NCBI GenBank assembly: GCA_040752215.1
Contig: JBFMEX010000028.1
Coordinates: 1-31,104, forward strand
Origin: JBFMEX01 sp040752215
GTDB taxonomy: Bacteria > Pseudomonadota > Alphaproteobacteria > Rhizobiales > Hyphomicrobiaceae
Reading direction: 5' to 3'
Length of the DNA stretch: 31,104 nucleotides
Shown here: positions 8,585 to 18,691 of the stretch, piece after piece
Numbering within the stretch: position 1 is the stretch's first letter
Layout: the number at the start of each line of letters is the position of its first letter
The notes under the pieces: model-generated
The model's database searches: none
Told to the model about the DNA's origin: nothing
What the model saw: the letters and a program-made list of their open reading frames with translations, nothing else
Translations under genes and position numbers: made by a program

Positions 8585-8612
8585 CTGTGGACGTGTGACA
8601 TTCCACAGTTTT
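8585..8612 (+). terminator. Intrinsic terminator after selO
   Basis: CTGTGGA (8585-8591) and TCCACAG (8602-8608) form a 7-bp perfect stem with a 10-nt loop, followed directly by TTTT (8609-8612). It lies 13 bp after the selO stop and is correctly placed to end the DUF2237-selO transcript. Confidence 0.65.
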
Positions 8613-8950
8613 CGATTGCCGGCCCTCTTGCGCGCTCGCCGAGCATGGACCGTCGCCGCCATCGTCGCGACGGCCCGACATCCCGCCATCCCGGCGTCCG
8701 ACCGGGGCCGCCGCGTCGCGTTGTCGACGCCGGCGACAAAATCCCTCGGAATCAAATGCTCTGCCCATGCAGATCGGCAACAGCCGGCCGGCGAATATGA
8801 CCTATCCGTAAACGCCTCGTTTCGTCGGTTGCTCGAATCACCTACTACAACCTACAGGCCTAATCGGGCTTTCCGCCTGCCTTGTGCAGCTCAGGGCGGT
8901 CGCGTGCGGCGTTGTTCTCCACAGGTTCGAATACAACCGAGCGGCGCACG
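8613..8950. other. Non-coding gap before the TolC-like gene
   Basis: No convincing gene was seen on either strand; open frames here are extensions or shadows of the flanking genes. The part from about 8750 to 8870 is visibly richer in A and T than the coding DNA around it, as expected for a promoter region, but I could not find a clear -35/-10 pair. Confidence 0.4.
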
Positions 8951-10483
8951 ATGCAGCTCACGGCCATCCGCGGAACGATGGCGTCGCTCCTGTTGGCGGC
9001 GGCGGCGTCCGGCTGTTCGGTGGTTCCGATGCCGTTCACGTCGGCGGAGATTGCGGACAAGGCCGAGGACCACCTGCTGCGCGTCGTCGATGCCGACCAG
9101 GAGCCGGTGACGCGGCCGATCGACCTCTACGAGGCGATGGCGCGGGCGCTCAAGTACAACCTCGACCACCGGGTCGAGACGATGGAGGCGGCGCTCCGCA
9201 TCAAGGAGCTGGACCTCGCGCATTTCAACCTGCTGCCGCAGGCGGTGGCCGACTCGGGCTACGCCGCGCGCGACAACTACAACGCCGCGAGCAGCTTCAA
9301 CCTCGTGACGTTGCAGCCGAACTTCGGCGCCTCGACATCGCAAGAGAAGAAGATCTCGACCGCCGACGTGGCGTTCACCTGGAACATCCTCGATTTCGGC
9401 CTGTCCTACGTGCGCGCCCGCCAGGCCGCCGACCAGTACCTGATCGCCGACGAGCTGCGCCGCAAGGTGGCGCACCGGGTGATCGAGGACGTGCGCACGG
9501 CCTATTGGCGCGCGCTCAGTGCCGACCGGCTGCTGACCCGGCTGCGCTCGCTCGAAGGGCGCGTCAGCACGGTGCAGATCAACACCCGCGCGATCGTCGA
9601 CGAGCGCCAGACCTCGCCGATCACTGCGGTCACCTACGAGCGCGAGCTGGTCGAGATCAAGCGGACGATCCAGGAGCTCGAGCGCGATCTTTCGGTCGCC
9701 CGCACGCAGCTCTCCTCGCTGATGAATCTCCGGCCTGGAACGCCGTTCACGCTGGTCAGCCCGCGGCGCGATCTGCGTGACCTGTCGCTCGACATGCCGG
9801 TCAAGGACATGATCTCGACCGCGGTGCAGAACCGCGCCGAGCTGCGCGAGGTGTGGTACCGCCAGCGCATCAACGAGCACGACCTCGACGCCGCGCTGCT
9901 GGAGCTGCTGCCGGGGCTGCAGGTCTATGCCGGCAGCAACTTCGACAGCAACGACTTCCTCTACAACAACAACTGGCTGAACTGGGGCGCCAAGGCGAGC
10001 TGGAACCTGATCCGGCTGATCCAATACCCGGCCAAGCGCAGCGTGATCGAGGCCCAACAGCAGCTGCTCGACGAGCGCGGGCTGGCGGTGACGATGGCGA
10101 TCATGACCCAGGTCCACGTCAGCCGCGTGCGCTTCTACCATTCGCGGAAGGAGCTGGAAACGGCGGGCGAGTATCTCGACGTGCAGCGGCGCATGGTGGA
10201 GCTGATCCGGACCGAGGCGGGGGCCGACCGGGTGAGCGAGCAGACGCTGATCCGCGAGGAGATGAACACGCTGGTTGCCGAGGTGCGCTACGACATCGCC
10301 TACGCCAGCCTGCAGAACGCGTTCGCCAACGTCTACGCCTCGATGGGGCTCGATCCTTACGCCTCGGAGCTCGATCTCGACCGAAGCGCCAAGGAGCTGG
10401 CGCTGGCGCTCCGAGCGGTTTGGTTCGATCGCGGCGACTACGGCGCCGGTCCCCCGCGATCCAAGGTCTCCTTCGCACGCTGA
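8951..10483 (+). CDS. TolC-family outer-membrane efflux lipoprotein
   Basis: The product has 510 residues from the ATG at 8951. The upstream ATG-type start at 8882 would hide the signal. The N-terminus is a lipoprotein-like signal ending in ASGC with Cys22 as likely lipidated residue; Ala rather than Leu at -3 makes it a weak lipobox. The rest is mostly long helices with the TolC/OEP layout: two repeats of periplasmic coiled coil with short membrane strands (VAFTWNILDFGLSYVRARQA in the first half; LNWGAKASWNLIRLIQYPAK in the second). Such proteins form trimeric outer-membrane ducts for type I secretion or RND/MFS efflux. No membrane-fusion protein or pump gene lies nearby, so the partner must be elsewhere. 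Substrate is unknown. Confidence 0.9.
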   Translation: MQLTAIRGTMASLLLAAAASGCSVVPMPFTSAEIADKAEDHLLRVVDADQEPVTRPIDLYEAMARALKYNLDHRVETMEAALRIKELDLAHFNLLPQAVADSGYAARDNYNAASSFNLVTLQPNFGASTSQEKKISTADVAFTWNILDFGLSYVRARQAADQYLIADELRRKVAHRVIEDVRTAYWRALSADRLLTRLRSLEGRVSTVQINTRAIVDERQTSPITAVTYERELVEIKRTIQELERDLSVARTQLSSLMNLRPGTPFTLVSPRRDLRDLSLDMPVKDMISTAVQNRAELREVWYRQRINEHDLDAALLELLPGLQVYAGSNFDSNDFLYNNNWLNWGAKASWNLIRLIQYPAKRSVIEAQQQLLDERGLAVTMAIMTQVHVSRVRFYHSRKELETAGEYLDVQRRMVELIRTEAGADRVSEQTLIREEMNTLVAEVRYDIAYASLQNAFANVYASMGLDPYASELDLDRSAKELALALRAVWFDRGDYGAGPPRSKVSFAR

Positions 10484-10715
10484 CCGCGGGACGCCGGGCA
10501 AGTGGCGCGCAGCCGACGCGTTCGGCGCTGCCGCCGGTGGCGCCAGGCATCACGGTGGCTGCACCAGCGGAAAGTGGGCTCCTGCCGCCTGGAGCAACGC
10601 GATGACCTCGCCAAATCCGGCCCGGCGACCCTCGAAGCCCTGTTCCCCGGAAAAGGAATTTGCTAGGCAGCCGGGCGATAGCGTTGTGATCAGTCGATTT
10701 GTTTCGAGAGGCGCG
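10484..10715. other. Leader region upstream of the glycosyltransferase gene
   Basis: No conserved gene was seen. The stretch from about 10650 to 10710 has lower GC than its surroundings and ends in GAGAGG (10706-10711), a ribosome-binding-like site for the short ORF that follows. A promoter is expected here, but no clear -35/-10 pair can be named. Confidence 0.35.
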
Positions 10716-10811
10716 ATGCACCTGCCTGCGAGCGGCTTCGTCCCGACCGAGCCGAGCCGTACCGCGCCTGCCGCACTGCCGCTCCCCGTCGGCATTGGCG
10801 GACCGATATGA
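10716..10811 (+). CDS. Putative 31-residue ORF coupled to the glycosyltransferase start
   Basis: An ATG at 10716 follows GAGAGG (10706-10711) by four bases and opens 31 codons that stop with TGA at 10809-10811. This overlaps the ATG of the next gene at 10808 as ATGA. The peptide is rich in Pro and Ala, without a signal or known motif. The arrangement looks like translational coupling, in which ribosomes finishing the short ORF load the glycosyltransferase start. Codon third positions are GC-rich, as in real genes here, but the ORF is too short to prove coding. It may be only a leader or chance. Confidence 0.35.
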   Translation: MHLPASGFVPTEPSRTAPAALPLPVGIGGPI

Positions 10812-12016
10812 CGCGCCATCACGAGGCCGGCCGGCATGCCGCGTGCCACAAGATCCTGCTCCTCGTCACCGAGGACTGGTTCGCGCTGTCCCACTTCAAA
10901 CCGCTGATCGCCGCATTGCGCGAGATCGCCCACGAGGTCGTCGTCGCCACGCGCTCCTCGGGCCGCGTCTCCGAGATCGCCGCCCTCGGCGTGCGCGTCG
11001 TGTCGTTCGATTTGCGCCGCGCGTCGCTGCAGCCCTTGGAGCAGGCGGCGACCGTTGGCCGCCTCGCGCGCCTCATCGCCGCCGAGCGCCCGGACGTCTT
11101 GCACGTCGTTGCCATGCAGCCGATGGTGCTGGCGAGCCTCGCGCTGCGCCTCGTCCAGGTACCGCGCGTCGTCATGCACCTGACCGGCCTCGGCTTCCTC
11201 GCCATCTCGGACTCGCGTGCCGCGCGCCTCATTCGACCGGCGGCGTTCGCCGCGCTCGGCAGCATCGTGAAGCGCAACAGCACCTGGCTGCTCGCCGAGA
11301 ATCCGGACGACGTCGCCTACATGGCGGAGAATGGCGCTGATGCCGGCCCGCGCGTCACCATCCTCGGCGGCGCCGGCATCGATCCAGACGCCTATCCGGC
11401 CGCACCGCCTCCCGCCAATGATCCCGCGGTCGCTGCCTTCGTCGGCCGCATGATCCGCTCCAAGGGCCTCGATACCCTCGTCGCCGCGCAGCGCCAGCTC
11501 GCCGCCGAAGGCGTGCCGCTCGCCGTCACGTTGTACGGCAGGAGCGATGCCGACAACCCGGATGCCATTCCCCCCGCCGAGATCGAGCGCTGGCAGGCGC
11601 AAGGCCTCGTAACCTGGCACGGTCACGTCTCCGACATCCGCGCCGTGTGGCGCGAGAGCGATATCGCCGTGCTTCCGGCGATCACGCGCGAGGGCATGCC
11701 GCGGAGCGTGCTCGAGGCCGCCGCCAGCGCGCGCGCGCTCGTCGTCACCGACGTTCCGGGCTGCCGTCATTTCGTCCGCGACGGCATCGAGGGATTCGTG
11801 GTGCCGCCGGGAGAGGCCTCCGCGCTCGCTCGTGCGCTCGCCCGCCTCGCCGCCGATCCCGCCCTGCGCGTCCGCCTGGGTGCGGCCGCGCGCGCGCGCG
11901 TCCTCGACGGATTCACGACCCATCACGTCCAGACCGGCATTCACACCGCCTACCAGCACCTGCTCTCGCCCGTGCACGGCCCGACGCCGTGGCACGCGCA
12001 CGCCGCGCGAGGCTGA
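10808..12016 (+). CDS. Family-4 glycosyltransferase
   Basis: The product has 402 residues. The start ATG at 10808 follows GGCGGA. The protein has the two-domain GT-B layout: an N-terminal acceptor-side domain (KILLLVTEDW at residues ~15-24, VLHVVAMQPMVL near 100) and a C-terminal nucleotide-sugar domain with FVGRMIRSKGLDTL and REGMPRSVLEAAASARALVV, the GT4 motif with two spaced Glu residues that contact the sugar nucleotide. It is a soluble or membrane-associated retaining transferase. It probably acts on a lipid-linked glycan for polysaccharide or LPS; the exact sugar cannot be read from sequence. The ABC-F gene starts 3 bp after the stop, so both are in one operon. Confidence 0.9.
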   Translation: MTRHHEAGRHAACHKILLLVTEDWFALSHFKPLIAALREIAHEVVVATRSSGRVSEIAALGVRVVSFDLRRASLQPLEQAATVGRLARLIAAERPDVLHVVAMQPMVLASLALRLVQVPRVVMHLTGLGFLAISDSRAARLIRPAAFAALGSIVKRNSTWLLAENPDDVAYMAENGADAGPRVTILGGAGIDPDAYPAAPPPANDPAVAAFVGRMIRSKGLDTLVAAQRQLAAEGVPLAVTLYGRSDADNPDAIPPAEIERWQAQGLVTWHGHVSDIRAVWRESDIAVLPAITREGMPRSVLEAAASARALVVTDVPGCRHFVRDGIEGFVVPPGEASALARALARLAADPALRVRLGAAARARVLDGFTTHHVQTGIHTAYQHLLSPVHGPTPWHAHAARG

Positions 12017-12019
12017 CCG

Positions 12020-13840
<1,821 letters not shown>

Positions 13841-13874
13841 GCGCGGCGACAGCTGTCGGCGCCGCTCGCTTTGC

Positions 13875-13892
13875 CTCTCCCCTCCGGGAGAG
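13875..13892. terminator. Hairpin between convergent ABC-F and FzlA-like genes
   Basis: CTCTCCC (13875-13881) and GGGAGAG (13886-13892) form a perfect 7-bp stem with loop CTCC, in the 73 bp between two converging genes. There is no T-run on either side, so termination is plausible but unproven. Confidence 0.4.
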
Positions 13893-13913
13893 ATCAAGGG
13901 ACTGGCGCGGCCC

Positions 13914-14609
13914 TCAGAAATCGAGGTCGGTGTAATGCAGCGGCGGTGGCATGCCGGCGAGACGATCGGCGAGCAGGGTGCGGAACGCGGGCCGCGACTT
14001 GATCCGCGCATACCACACGCGCGCACCGTGGAACTCGTCCCACGGCACCTCGCCGAGGTAGTCGATCACTGAGAGATGGGCGGCGGCGGCGAGATCGGCG
14101 AAGCTCATCTCGTCGCCGGCGAGCCAGCGGCGCTGCTCGGCGAGGTAGCCGAGATAGCCGAGATGGTTGCGCAGATTGACGCGGACGGCGCGCAGGATGT
14201 CGGCGTCGGGGGCGCGCTCGCCGCCGGGTGTGAGGCGTGCGTAGACCTTCTCGATCAGCAATTCCCGCGTCACCTCGCGATCGAGCTTGCGGTGGAACCA
14301 GTCGATGATCCGGCGTGCCTCGGCGCGGTCCTCGCGCGCGGCCGGCAGCAGTTGCAGGGCGCGACCCTCACCCGGGTGCCGGCGCGTCTCCTCCGCCAGA
14401 TACTCGCAGATGACGTAGGCTCCGGCCAGCACCGGGCCGCGCTCGATCTCGAGCACCGGCAAGTCGCCGGCCGGGTTGAGCGCGAGGAACGCCGCCCGCC
14501 ACTCCCACGGACGCTCCTCCTTCGCCGCCACCTCGATGCCGAGCTCGGCGAGTGCGAGACGGATCGAGCGCGAGAACGGGCACAGGCGGAAATGGGTGAG
14601 CGTGTGCAT
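13914..14609 (-). CDS. fzlA: Glutathione-S-transferase-fold protein, probably FzlA
   Basis: The product has 231 residues from an ATG preceded by GGAG. The N-terminal thioredoxin-like half (FRLCPFSRSIRLAL, NPAGDLPVLEI) and the helical C-terminal half (YLAEQRRWLAGDEMSFADLA) define a GST fold. The end, with VPWDEFHGARVWYARIKSRP and the terminal HYTDLDF, resembles alphaproteobacterial FzlA, a GST-like protein that binds FtsZ and links constriction to wall synthesis and uses its C-terminal tail. The location divergent from uppP is one I recall for this gene in rhizobia. I see no reason to assume glutathione-conjugating activity. The GST fold is sure; the FzlA identity is likely but should be tested. 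Confidence 0.7.
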   Translation of the reverse strand: MHTLTHFRLCPFSRSIRLALAELGIEVAAKEERPWEWRAAFLALNPAGDLPVLEIERGPVLAGAYVICEYLAEETRRHPGEGRALQLLPAAREDRAEARRIIDWFHRKLDREVTRELLIEKVYARLTPGGERAPDADILRAVRVNLRNHLGYLGYLAEQRRWLAGDEMSFADLAAAAHLSVIDYLGEVPWDEFHGARVWYARIKSRPAFRTLLADRLAGMPPPLHYTDLDF

Positions 14610-14824
14610 CGGCTCCGATCACTGCGAGGCCGGGCGCGCCGTCAAAATGCGGCAATCGACCGTCTGTGCGGCACTATAGGCGCTGATTCGGGCGACCGTC
14701 GGAGAGCCATGCCGACATCTGGACCAGAGCTGTGGCCCGGCGGTGGCAGGGACAAGAGCGGAATCCTGGTATACGGCCAAGCAAGCGAGCCAACTCCCGT
14801 CGGCCGCTGGTCGCGCGTGGCGGC

Positions 14825-14845
14825 CGGCTCTCGCAACGAGAGCCG
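14825..14845 (+). other. Strong hairpin in the uppP leader
   Basis: CGGCTCTC (14825-14832) and GAGAGCCG (14838-14845) pair perfectly over 8 bp with a 5-nt loop, 59 bp before the uppP start. Outer GCGCG and CGCGC blocks can extend the stem after an internal loop. No T-run follows, so it is more likely a leader structure than a terminator. Function unknown. Confidence 0.4.
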
Positions 14846-14904
14846 CCTCGCGCAATGAGAAAGACGAAGCCAGACCCCGCGCGAAGCCTGGAGCCCACCC
14901 GAGC

Positions 14905-15702
14905 ATGTCCACCTGGCAAGTCGTCCTGCTCGGCCTCATCGAGGGGCTGACGGAGTTCATTCCAGTGTCCTCCACCGGCCACATCCTGCTCGCCGGTCAC
15001 TTCCTCGGCTTCAAGTCGTCTGGCAAGACGTTCGAGGTGCTGATCCAGCTCGGCGCGATCCTGGCGATCCTGTCGGTCTACTTCGCCAAGCTGCTCAATA
15101 TCGCGCTGTCGATGGCGGGCAATCCCGCGGCGCGGCGGTTCGTGCTGGCCGTTCTGATCGCATTCCTTCCGGCGGCGATCATCGGCGCGGGTGCGCACTC
15201 GTTCATCAAGGGCGTGCTGTTCGAGACGCCGATGCTGATCGCGGTCATGCTGATCCTCGGCGGCATCATCCTGCTCGCGGTCGATCGGATGGAGTTCCAG
15301 CCACGCTACACGAGCGCCTACGACATTCCGCCCGCGGTGGCTTTCAAGATCGGGCTGTTCCAGTGCCTCGCCATGATCCCCGGCGTATCGCGCTCGGGCT
15401 CGACCATCGTCGGCGCGCTGCTGCTCGGCGTCAACAAGCGCTCGGCGGCCGAGTTCTCGTTCTTCCTCGCCATGCCGACCATGGCGGGCGCGTTCGCCTA
15501 CGATCTCTACAAGAACTGGGCGGTGCTGCGGCCCGACGACGTCACCGGCATCGTGCTCGGCTTCGTCACCGCGTTCCTCGCCGGGGTCGTCGTCGTGCGC
15601 TGGCTGCTCGACTACGTCGCCGCCCGTGGATTCGCGCTGTTCGGGTGGTGGCGAATCATCGTCGGCGGAATGACGCTCGGCGCGCTGGCCGTACTCGGCT
15701 GA
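14905..15702 (+). CDS. uppP: Undecaprenyl-diphosphate phosphatase
   Basis: The product has 265 residues, typical for UppP/BacA. It dephosphorylates undecaprenyl diphosphate in the inner membrane to regenerate the carrier for peptidoglycan and other glycans. Two hallmark motifs are present: EGLTEFIPVSSTGH (residues 13-26) with the catalytic Glu pair, and PGVSRSGS (159-166). Several hydrophobic helices fill the rest. The ATG at 14905 is chosen because it begins MSTWQVVLLGLIEG as in the family; an in-frame upstream GTG-type start at 14743 would add 54 non-conserved residues. It is divergent from the FzlA-like gene and converges on ptsN with only 22 bp between the stops. Loss of this enzyme usually causes bacitracin sensitivity. 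Confidence 0.97.
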   Translation: MSTWQVVLLGLIEGLTEFIPVSSTGHILLAGHFLGFKSSGKTFEVLIQLGAILAILSVYFAKLLNIALSMAGNPAARRFVLAVLIAFLPAAIIGAGAHSFIKGVLFETPMLIAVMLILGGIILLAVDRMEFQPRYTSAYDIPPAVAFKIGLFQCLAMIPGVSRSGSTIVGALLLGVNKRSAAEFSFFLAMPTMAGAFAYDLYKNWAVLRPDDVTGIVLGFVTAFLAGVVVVRWLLDYVAARGFALFGWWRIIVGGMTLGALAVLG

Positions 15703-15724
15703 GCGGCAATCACTCGCGAGAAGC

Positions 15725-16189
15725 TCAGGCAGCGTGGGAAGTGGCCGGCGCCGTCAGCACCGAGCGCAACGCATCGACGCTCGGGGCGGAGCGCAGCCGC
15801 TCCAGCGTGGTCGGCTCGCGAACCAGGCGCGAGATGCGGGCCAGGGCCTTCAGGTGATCGCCGCTGGCATGCTCGGGGGCGAGCAACAGGAATATGAGGT
15901 CGACCGGCTCATTGTCGTGGGAGTCGAACTCGATCGGCTCCTCGAGCCTGGCAAACAGGCAGACGATCGACTTCAGCGACCGGAATTTGACATGGGGGAT
16001 CGCGATGCCGCGGCCGAGGCCGGTGGAGCCCAAGCGCTCGCGTTGCAGCAGGGTATCGAAAACCTCCCGCTGATCGAGCCCGGTCGCCTCGGCGGCCCTC
16101 GTCGCAAGCTCTTGAAGCGCCTGCTTTTTGCTCTTGGCCTTCAACGAGGGGATAATGCCCTCGGGGGCCAGAAGATCGCCAAGGTCCAT
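15725..16189 (-). CDS. ptsN: PTS IIA-like nitrogen regulatory protein
   Basis: The product has 154 residues. PtsN (EIIA-Ntr) is the end acceptor of the nitrogen phosphotransferase chain and regulates potassium uptake, carbon/nitrogen balance and stress through protein contacts. The phosphorylated His is His66 in GRGIAIPHVKF, preceded by LQRERLGSTGLG, both family signatures; the C-terminal half has DLIFLLLAPEHASGDHLKAL. I start at the ATG at 16189 (MDLGDLLAPEGIIP), which matches the family; the longer frame to 16237 adds 16 basic residues. It is the last gene in the rnd-lptCA-lptB-rpoN-hpf-ptsN series, the usual alphaproteobacterial order. Confidence 0.96.
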   Translation of the reverse strand: MDLGDLLAPEGIIPSLKAKSKKQALQELATRAAEATGLDQREVFDTLLQRERLGSTGLGRGIAIPHVKFRSLKSIVCLFARLEEPIEFDSHDNEPVDLIFLLLAPEHASGDHLKALARISRLVREPTTLERLRSAPSVDALRSVLTAPATSHAA

Positions 16190-16275
16190 TTCGATGCGTC
16201 CCAGCTGGTTCCTACGGACCCGCAAACGTCTATGCACTTCGCGTGCCGCAGAAACGCGTCGAATTCATGTTGATT

Positions 16276-16887
16276 TCAGGCGTCGTCGCCGCCGCCGTTC
16301 ATCTCGTCCCCTCGCGCCGGGGCCGGATCAATCCACCCGATATGTCCATCCGCACGCCGGTAGACAACATTGAGACCGCCGTGTGCGGCATTGCGAAACA
16401 CCAAAAAGGACTGCTCGGTCAAGTCCAGCCGCATCACAGCATCCTTAACGGCGAGTTCGCTGATGCCTCGCTCCGTCTCTGCGATGATCACCGGATTGTG
16501 GGAGCCTCCCTCGTCGACGCTGTCGTCGTCGACTCTAACAGTATAGTCCGCAGCCCGAGTCTCGGCATCTCTCTTTTGCGAATCCCGGCCATTGTGATGG
16601 CTTTTCAGGCGCCGCTTGTACCTTCGGACGCGCTTCTCCAGCCGCTCGATGGCGGCATCGGCGCTGGCGTAGGCGTCGCTGCCGTCGCCCTCGGCCTCGA
16701 CCCTCAGCCCGGTCCTGAGGCGAATCGAGCAACTCGTTCTATAGCCGGCCTTTTCCTTCTCGAGCCGCACATGGCCCGAGATTTCCTGCCCGATATACTT
16801 CTCGAGAATCGCACTGACCTTGTCGGTCGCGTAGGTCTTATAGGCGTCGCCTGCGTCGAGGTTCTTTCCCGTGACTTGAATCGTCAT
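16276..16887 (-). CDS. hpf: Ribosome hibernation-promoting factor, long form
   Basis: The product has 203 residues, so this is the long HPF type. Its N-terminal domain (MTIQVTGKNLDAGDAYKTYA to VEAEGDGSDAYASADAAIER) binds the 30S decoding region. Its C-terminal domain (about 145-190, with VVYRRADGHIGWIDP near the end) dimerises to form 100S inactive ribosomes. A basic linker lies between. The ATG at 16887 is preceded by GAGACGAAG and starts at the family's first conserved residues; the frame to 16917 adds ten residues. It lies 230 bp after rpoN and 86 bp before ptsN, the classical rpoN-hpf-ptsN arrangement linked to stationary phase and nitrogen control. Confidence 0.95.
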   Translation of the reverse strand: MTIQVTGKNLDAGDAYKTYATDKVSAILEKYIGQEISGHVRLEKEKAGYRTSCSIRLRTGLRVEAEGDGSDAYASADAAIERLEKRVRRYKRRLKSHHNGRDSQKRDAETRAADYTVRVDDDSVDEGGSHNPVIIAETERGISELAVKDAVMRLDLTEQSFLVFRNAAHGGLNVVYRRADGHIGWIDPAPARGDEMNGGGDDA

Positions 16888-17117
16888 CGCTTCGTCTCGG
16901 TCTATGTTGGCTCGCAACTTAGAGAGTGCCGCCCAGCCTGGTCGGATCCTCGTCTGTCATCGACGCATGCTTCAATCCCTCGGCCGTTGATCTTGGCGGG
17001 GACCGACGCGATGCTCCGGCTCCCAAGAAAACGGTATGACTGTCGGTCAGATGTGTCAAATGGGCGCGGAGCCTTGGCGAGGCATGCCCGTCCGCCGGCT
17101 GGGGACAAGCGCCCGCC

Positions 17118-18644
17118 TCACATCACCCTCCCGACCTGCCCGCTGAGCCGCTTCTCGCGCCGGCGCTGGACCGACGAGGGGATCCGCAGTGCCTCGCGGT
17201 ACTTGGCCACGGTGCGCCGCGCGATGTCGATGCCGGTGCCCTTGAGGATGTCGACGATGCGGTCGTCGGAGAGCACGTCGGCGGCGGACTCGGCCTCGAT
17301 GAGCTGTTTGATGCGATGGCGCACCGCCTCCGAGGAGTGCGCCTCGCCCTCGTCCTCGGAGGAAGCGATCGAGGACGTGAAGAAGTACTTGAGCTCGAAG
17401 ATGCCGCGCGGCGTCGCCATGTACTTGTTGGAAGTGACACGGGAGACGGTCGACTCGTGCATCGAGATCGCGTCCGCGACCTTCTTCAAGTTGAGCGGCC
17501 GCAGATTCTCGACGCCGTGGGTCAGGAAGCCGTCCTGCTGGCGCACGATCTCCTCGGCCACCTTGAGAATGGTGCGGGCGCGCTGGTCGAGGCTCTTGAC
17601 CAGCCAGTTGGCGGTCTGCAGGCACTCGATCAGGTAGTCCTTGTCCTTCTCGGTGTGGGCGGTGCGCGAGACGCGGCTGTAATAGGAGCGGTTGACCAGC
17701 ACGCGCGGCAACGTGTCGGAGTTGAGCTCGACGATCCAGCTGCCGTCGGCCGCGGCCCGCACCAGTACGTCGGGCACGATCGCCTGCACTTCGACGTGGC
17801 CGAACCGGAGCCCGGGCTTGGGATCGAGGCGCTTGATCTCGCTGACCATCTCGGCCAGCTCATCCATTTCCACGCCAACCGCCCGCCTGAGCGCGGCAAC
17901 ATTGTGCTGCGCCAGGAGATGCAGGTTGTCGAGCAGGCTCGCGATCTGCGGGTCGTAGCGGTTCCGCTCCTTGAGCTGCAGCGCGAGACATTCCCCGAGC
18001 GAGCGCGCGAACACGCCGACCGGGTCGAATGTCTGTAGCGTCTCCAGCACCTTCTCGACGAGGCTTGCCGGCGCCCCAAGCCGCTCGGCGATCTCCGCGA
18101 GATTGGCGGTCAGGTATCCCGCCTCGTCGACCAGATCGATCAGGTACTGTCCGACGAGGCGCTCCGCCGGAGCCTGCAGCGCCAGCGGCAGCTGCGTGGA
18201 CAGGTGATCCTTGAGCGAGGTCTCACCGGCGACGTAGTCCTCGAGGTTGGTGTCGTCGTCGAAGCCGTTGTGGTTGCGTTGGCGCACGGTGCTCCAGTTG
18301 CCGAGCGAGGCGTCGCGGTCCATGTCGGCCTGGGGCGTGTCGGGGTAGACATTGTCGTACTCGGTGTCGAGCGTGGCGCCGGCATCGACAACGCCGCCCT
18401 CGAGGTCGAGGGCATGCTCGCTCGAGCCGCCGTTGGCCTCGGCCGCGGGCTCGCGGTCCTCGCTCTCCAGCGATGCCTCGGAGCTCTCGTCGCGCTCGAG
18501 CAGGGGATTGCGCTCGAGCTCGGACTCGACGTACTGGGCGAGCTCGAAATTGGACAGCTGGAGGAGCCGAATCGCCTGCTGCAGCTGGGGTGTCATCACC
18601 AGCTGCTGGCCCTGTCTCAGCTCCAGTCTCGTTGCAAGCGCCAT
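17118..18644 (-). CDS. rpoN: RNA polymerase sigma-54 factor
   Basis: The product has 508 residues. The Gln/Leu-rich region I that interacts with activators is seen at residues 7-51 (LELRQGQQLVMTPQLQQAIR, ESELERNPLLE). An acidic region II spans ~55-130, followed by the core-binding region. The helix-turn-helix includes KKVADAISMHESTVSRVTSN, and the RpoN box is ARRTVAKYRE (475-484), which reads the -24 element. The ATG at 18644 follows GAAGG/GAGG. The protein directs RNA polymerase to nitrogen, flagellar and other -24/-12 promoters in an activator-dependent way. The gene lies 47 bp after lptB and upstream of hpf and ptsN. I saw no -24/-12 site of acceptable spacing in front of hpf. Confidence 0.98.
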   Translation of the reverse strand: MALATRLELRQGQQLVMTPQLQQAIRLLQLSNFELAQYVESELERNPLLERDESSEASLESEDREPAAEANGGSSEHALDLEGGVVDAGATLDTEYDNVYPDTPQADMDRDASLGNWSTVRQRNHNGFDDDTNLEDYVAGETSLKDHLSTQLPLALQAPAERLVGQYLIDLVDEAGYLTANLAEIAERLGAPASLVEKVLETLQTFDPVGVFARSLGECLALQLKERNRYDPQIASLLDNLHLLAQHNVAALRRAVGVEMDELAEMVSEIKRLDPKPGLRFGHVEVQAIVPDVLVRAAADGSWIVELNSDTLPRVLVNRSYYSRVSRTAHTEKDKDYLIECLQTANWLVKSLDQRARTILKVAEEIVRQQDGFLTHGVENLRPLNLKKVADAISMHESTVSRVTSNKYMATPRGIFELKYFFTSSIASSEDEGEAHSSEAVRHRIKQLIEAESAADVLSDDRIVDILKGTGIDIARRTVAKYREALRIPSSVQRRREKRLSGQVGRVM

Positions 18645-18691
18645 GCCTCAACCTTCACGTCTTTCGCCGACGTTGTCGAGGGTCGATATAA

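Noticed and set aside
8891..10501. 536-residue open frame on the minus strand
   Set aside because: It mirrors the TolC-like gene; composition is typical of antisense reading.
16888..16930. Possible sigma-54 promoter (GGCAC...TTGC) before hpf
   Set aside because: The spacing between the two blocks is 8 bases instead of 4, so the -24/-12 geometry is wrong.
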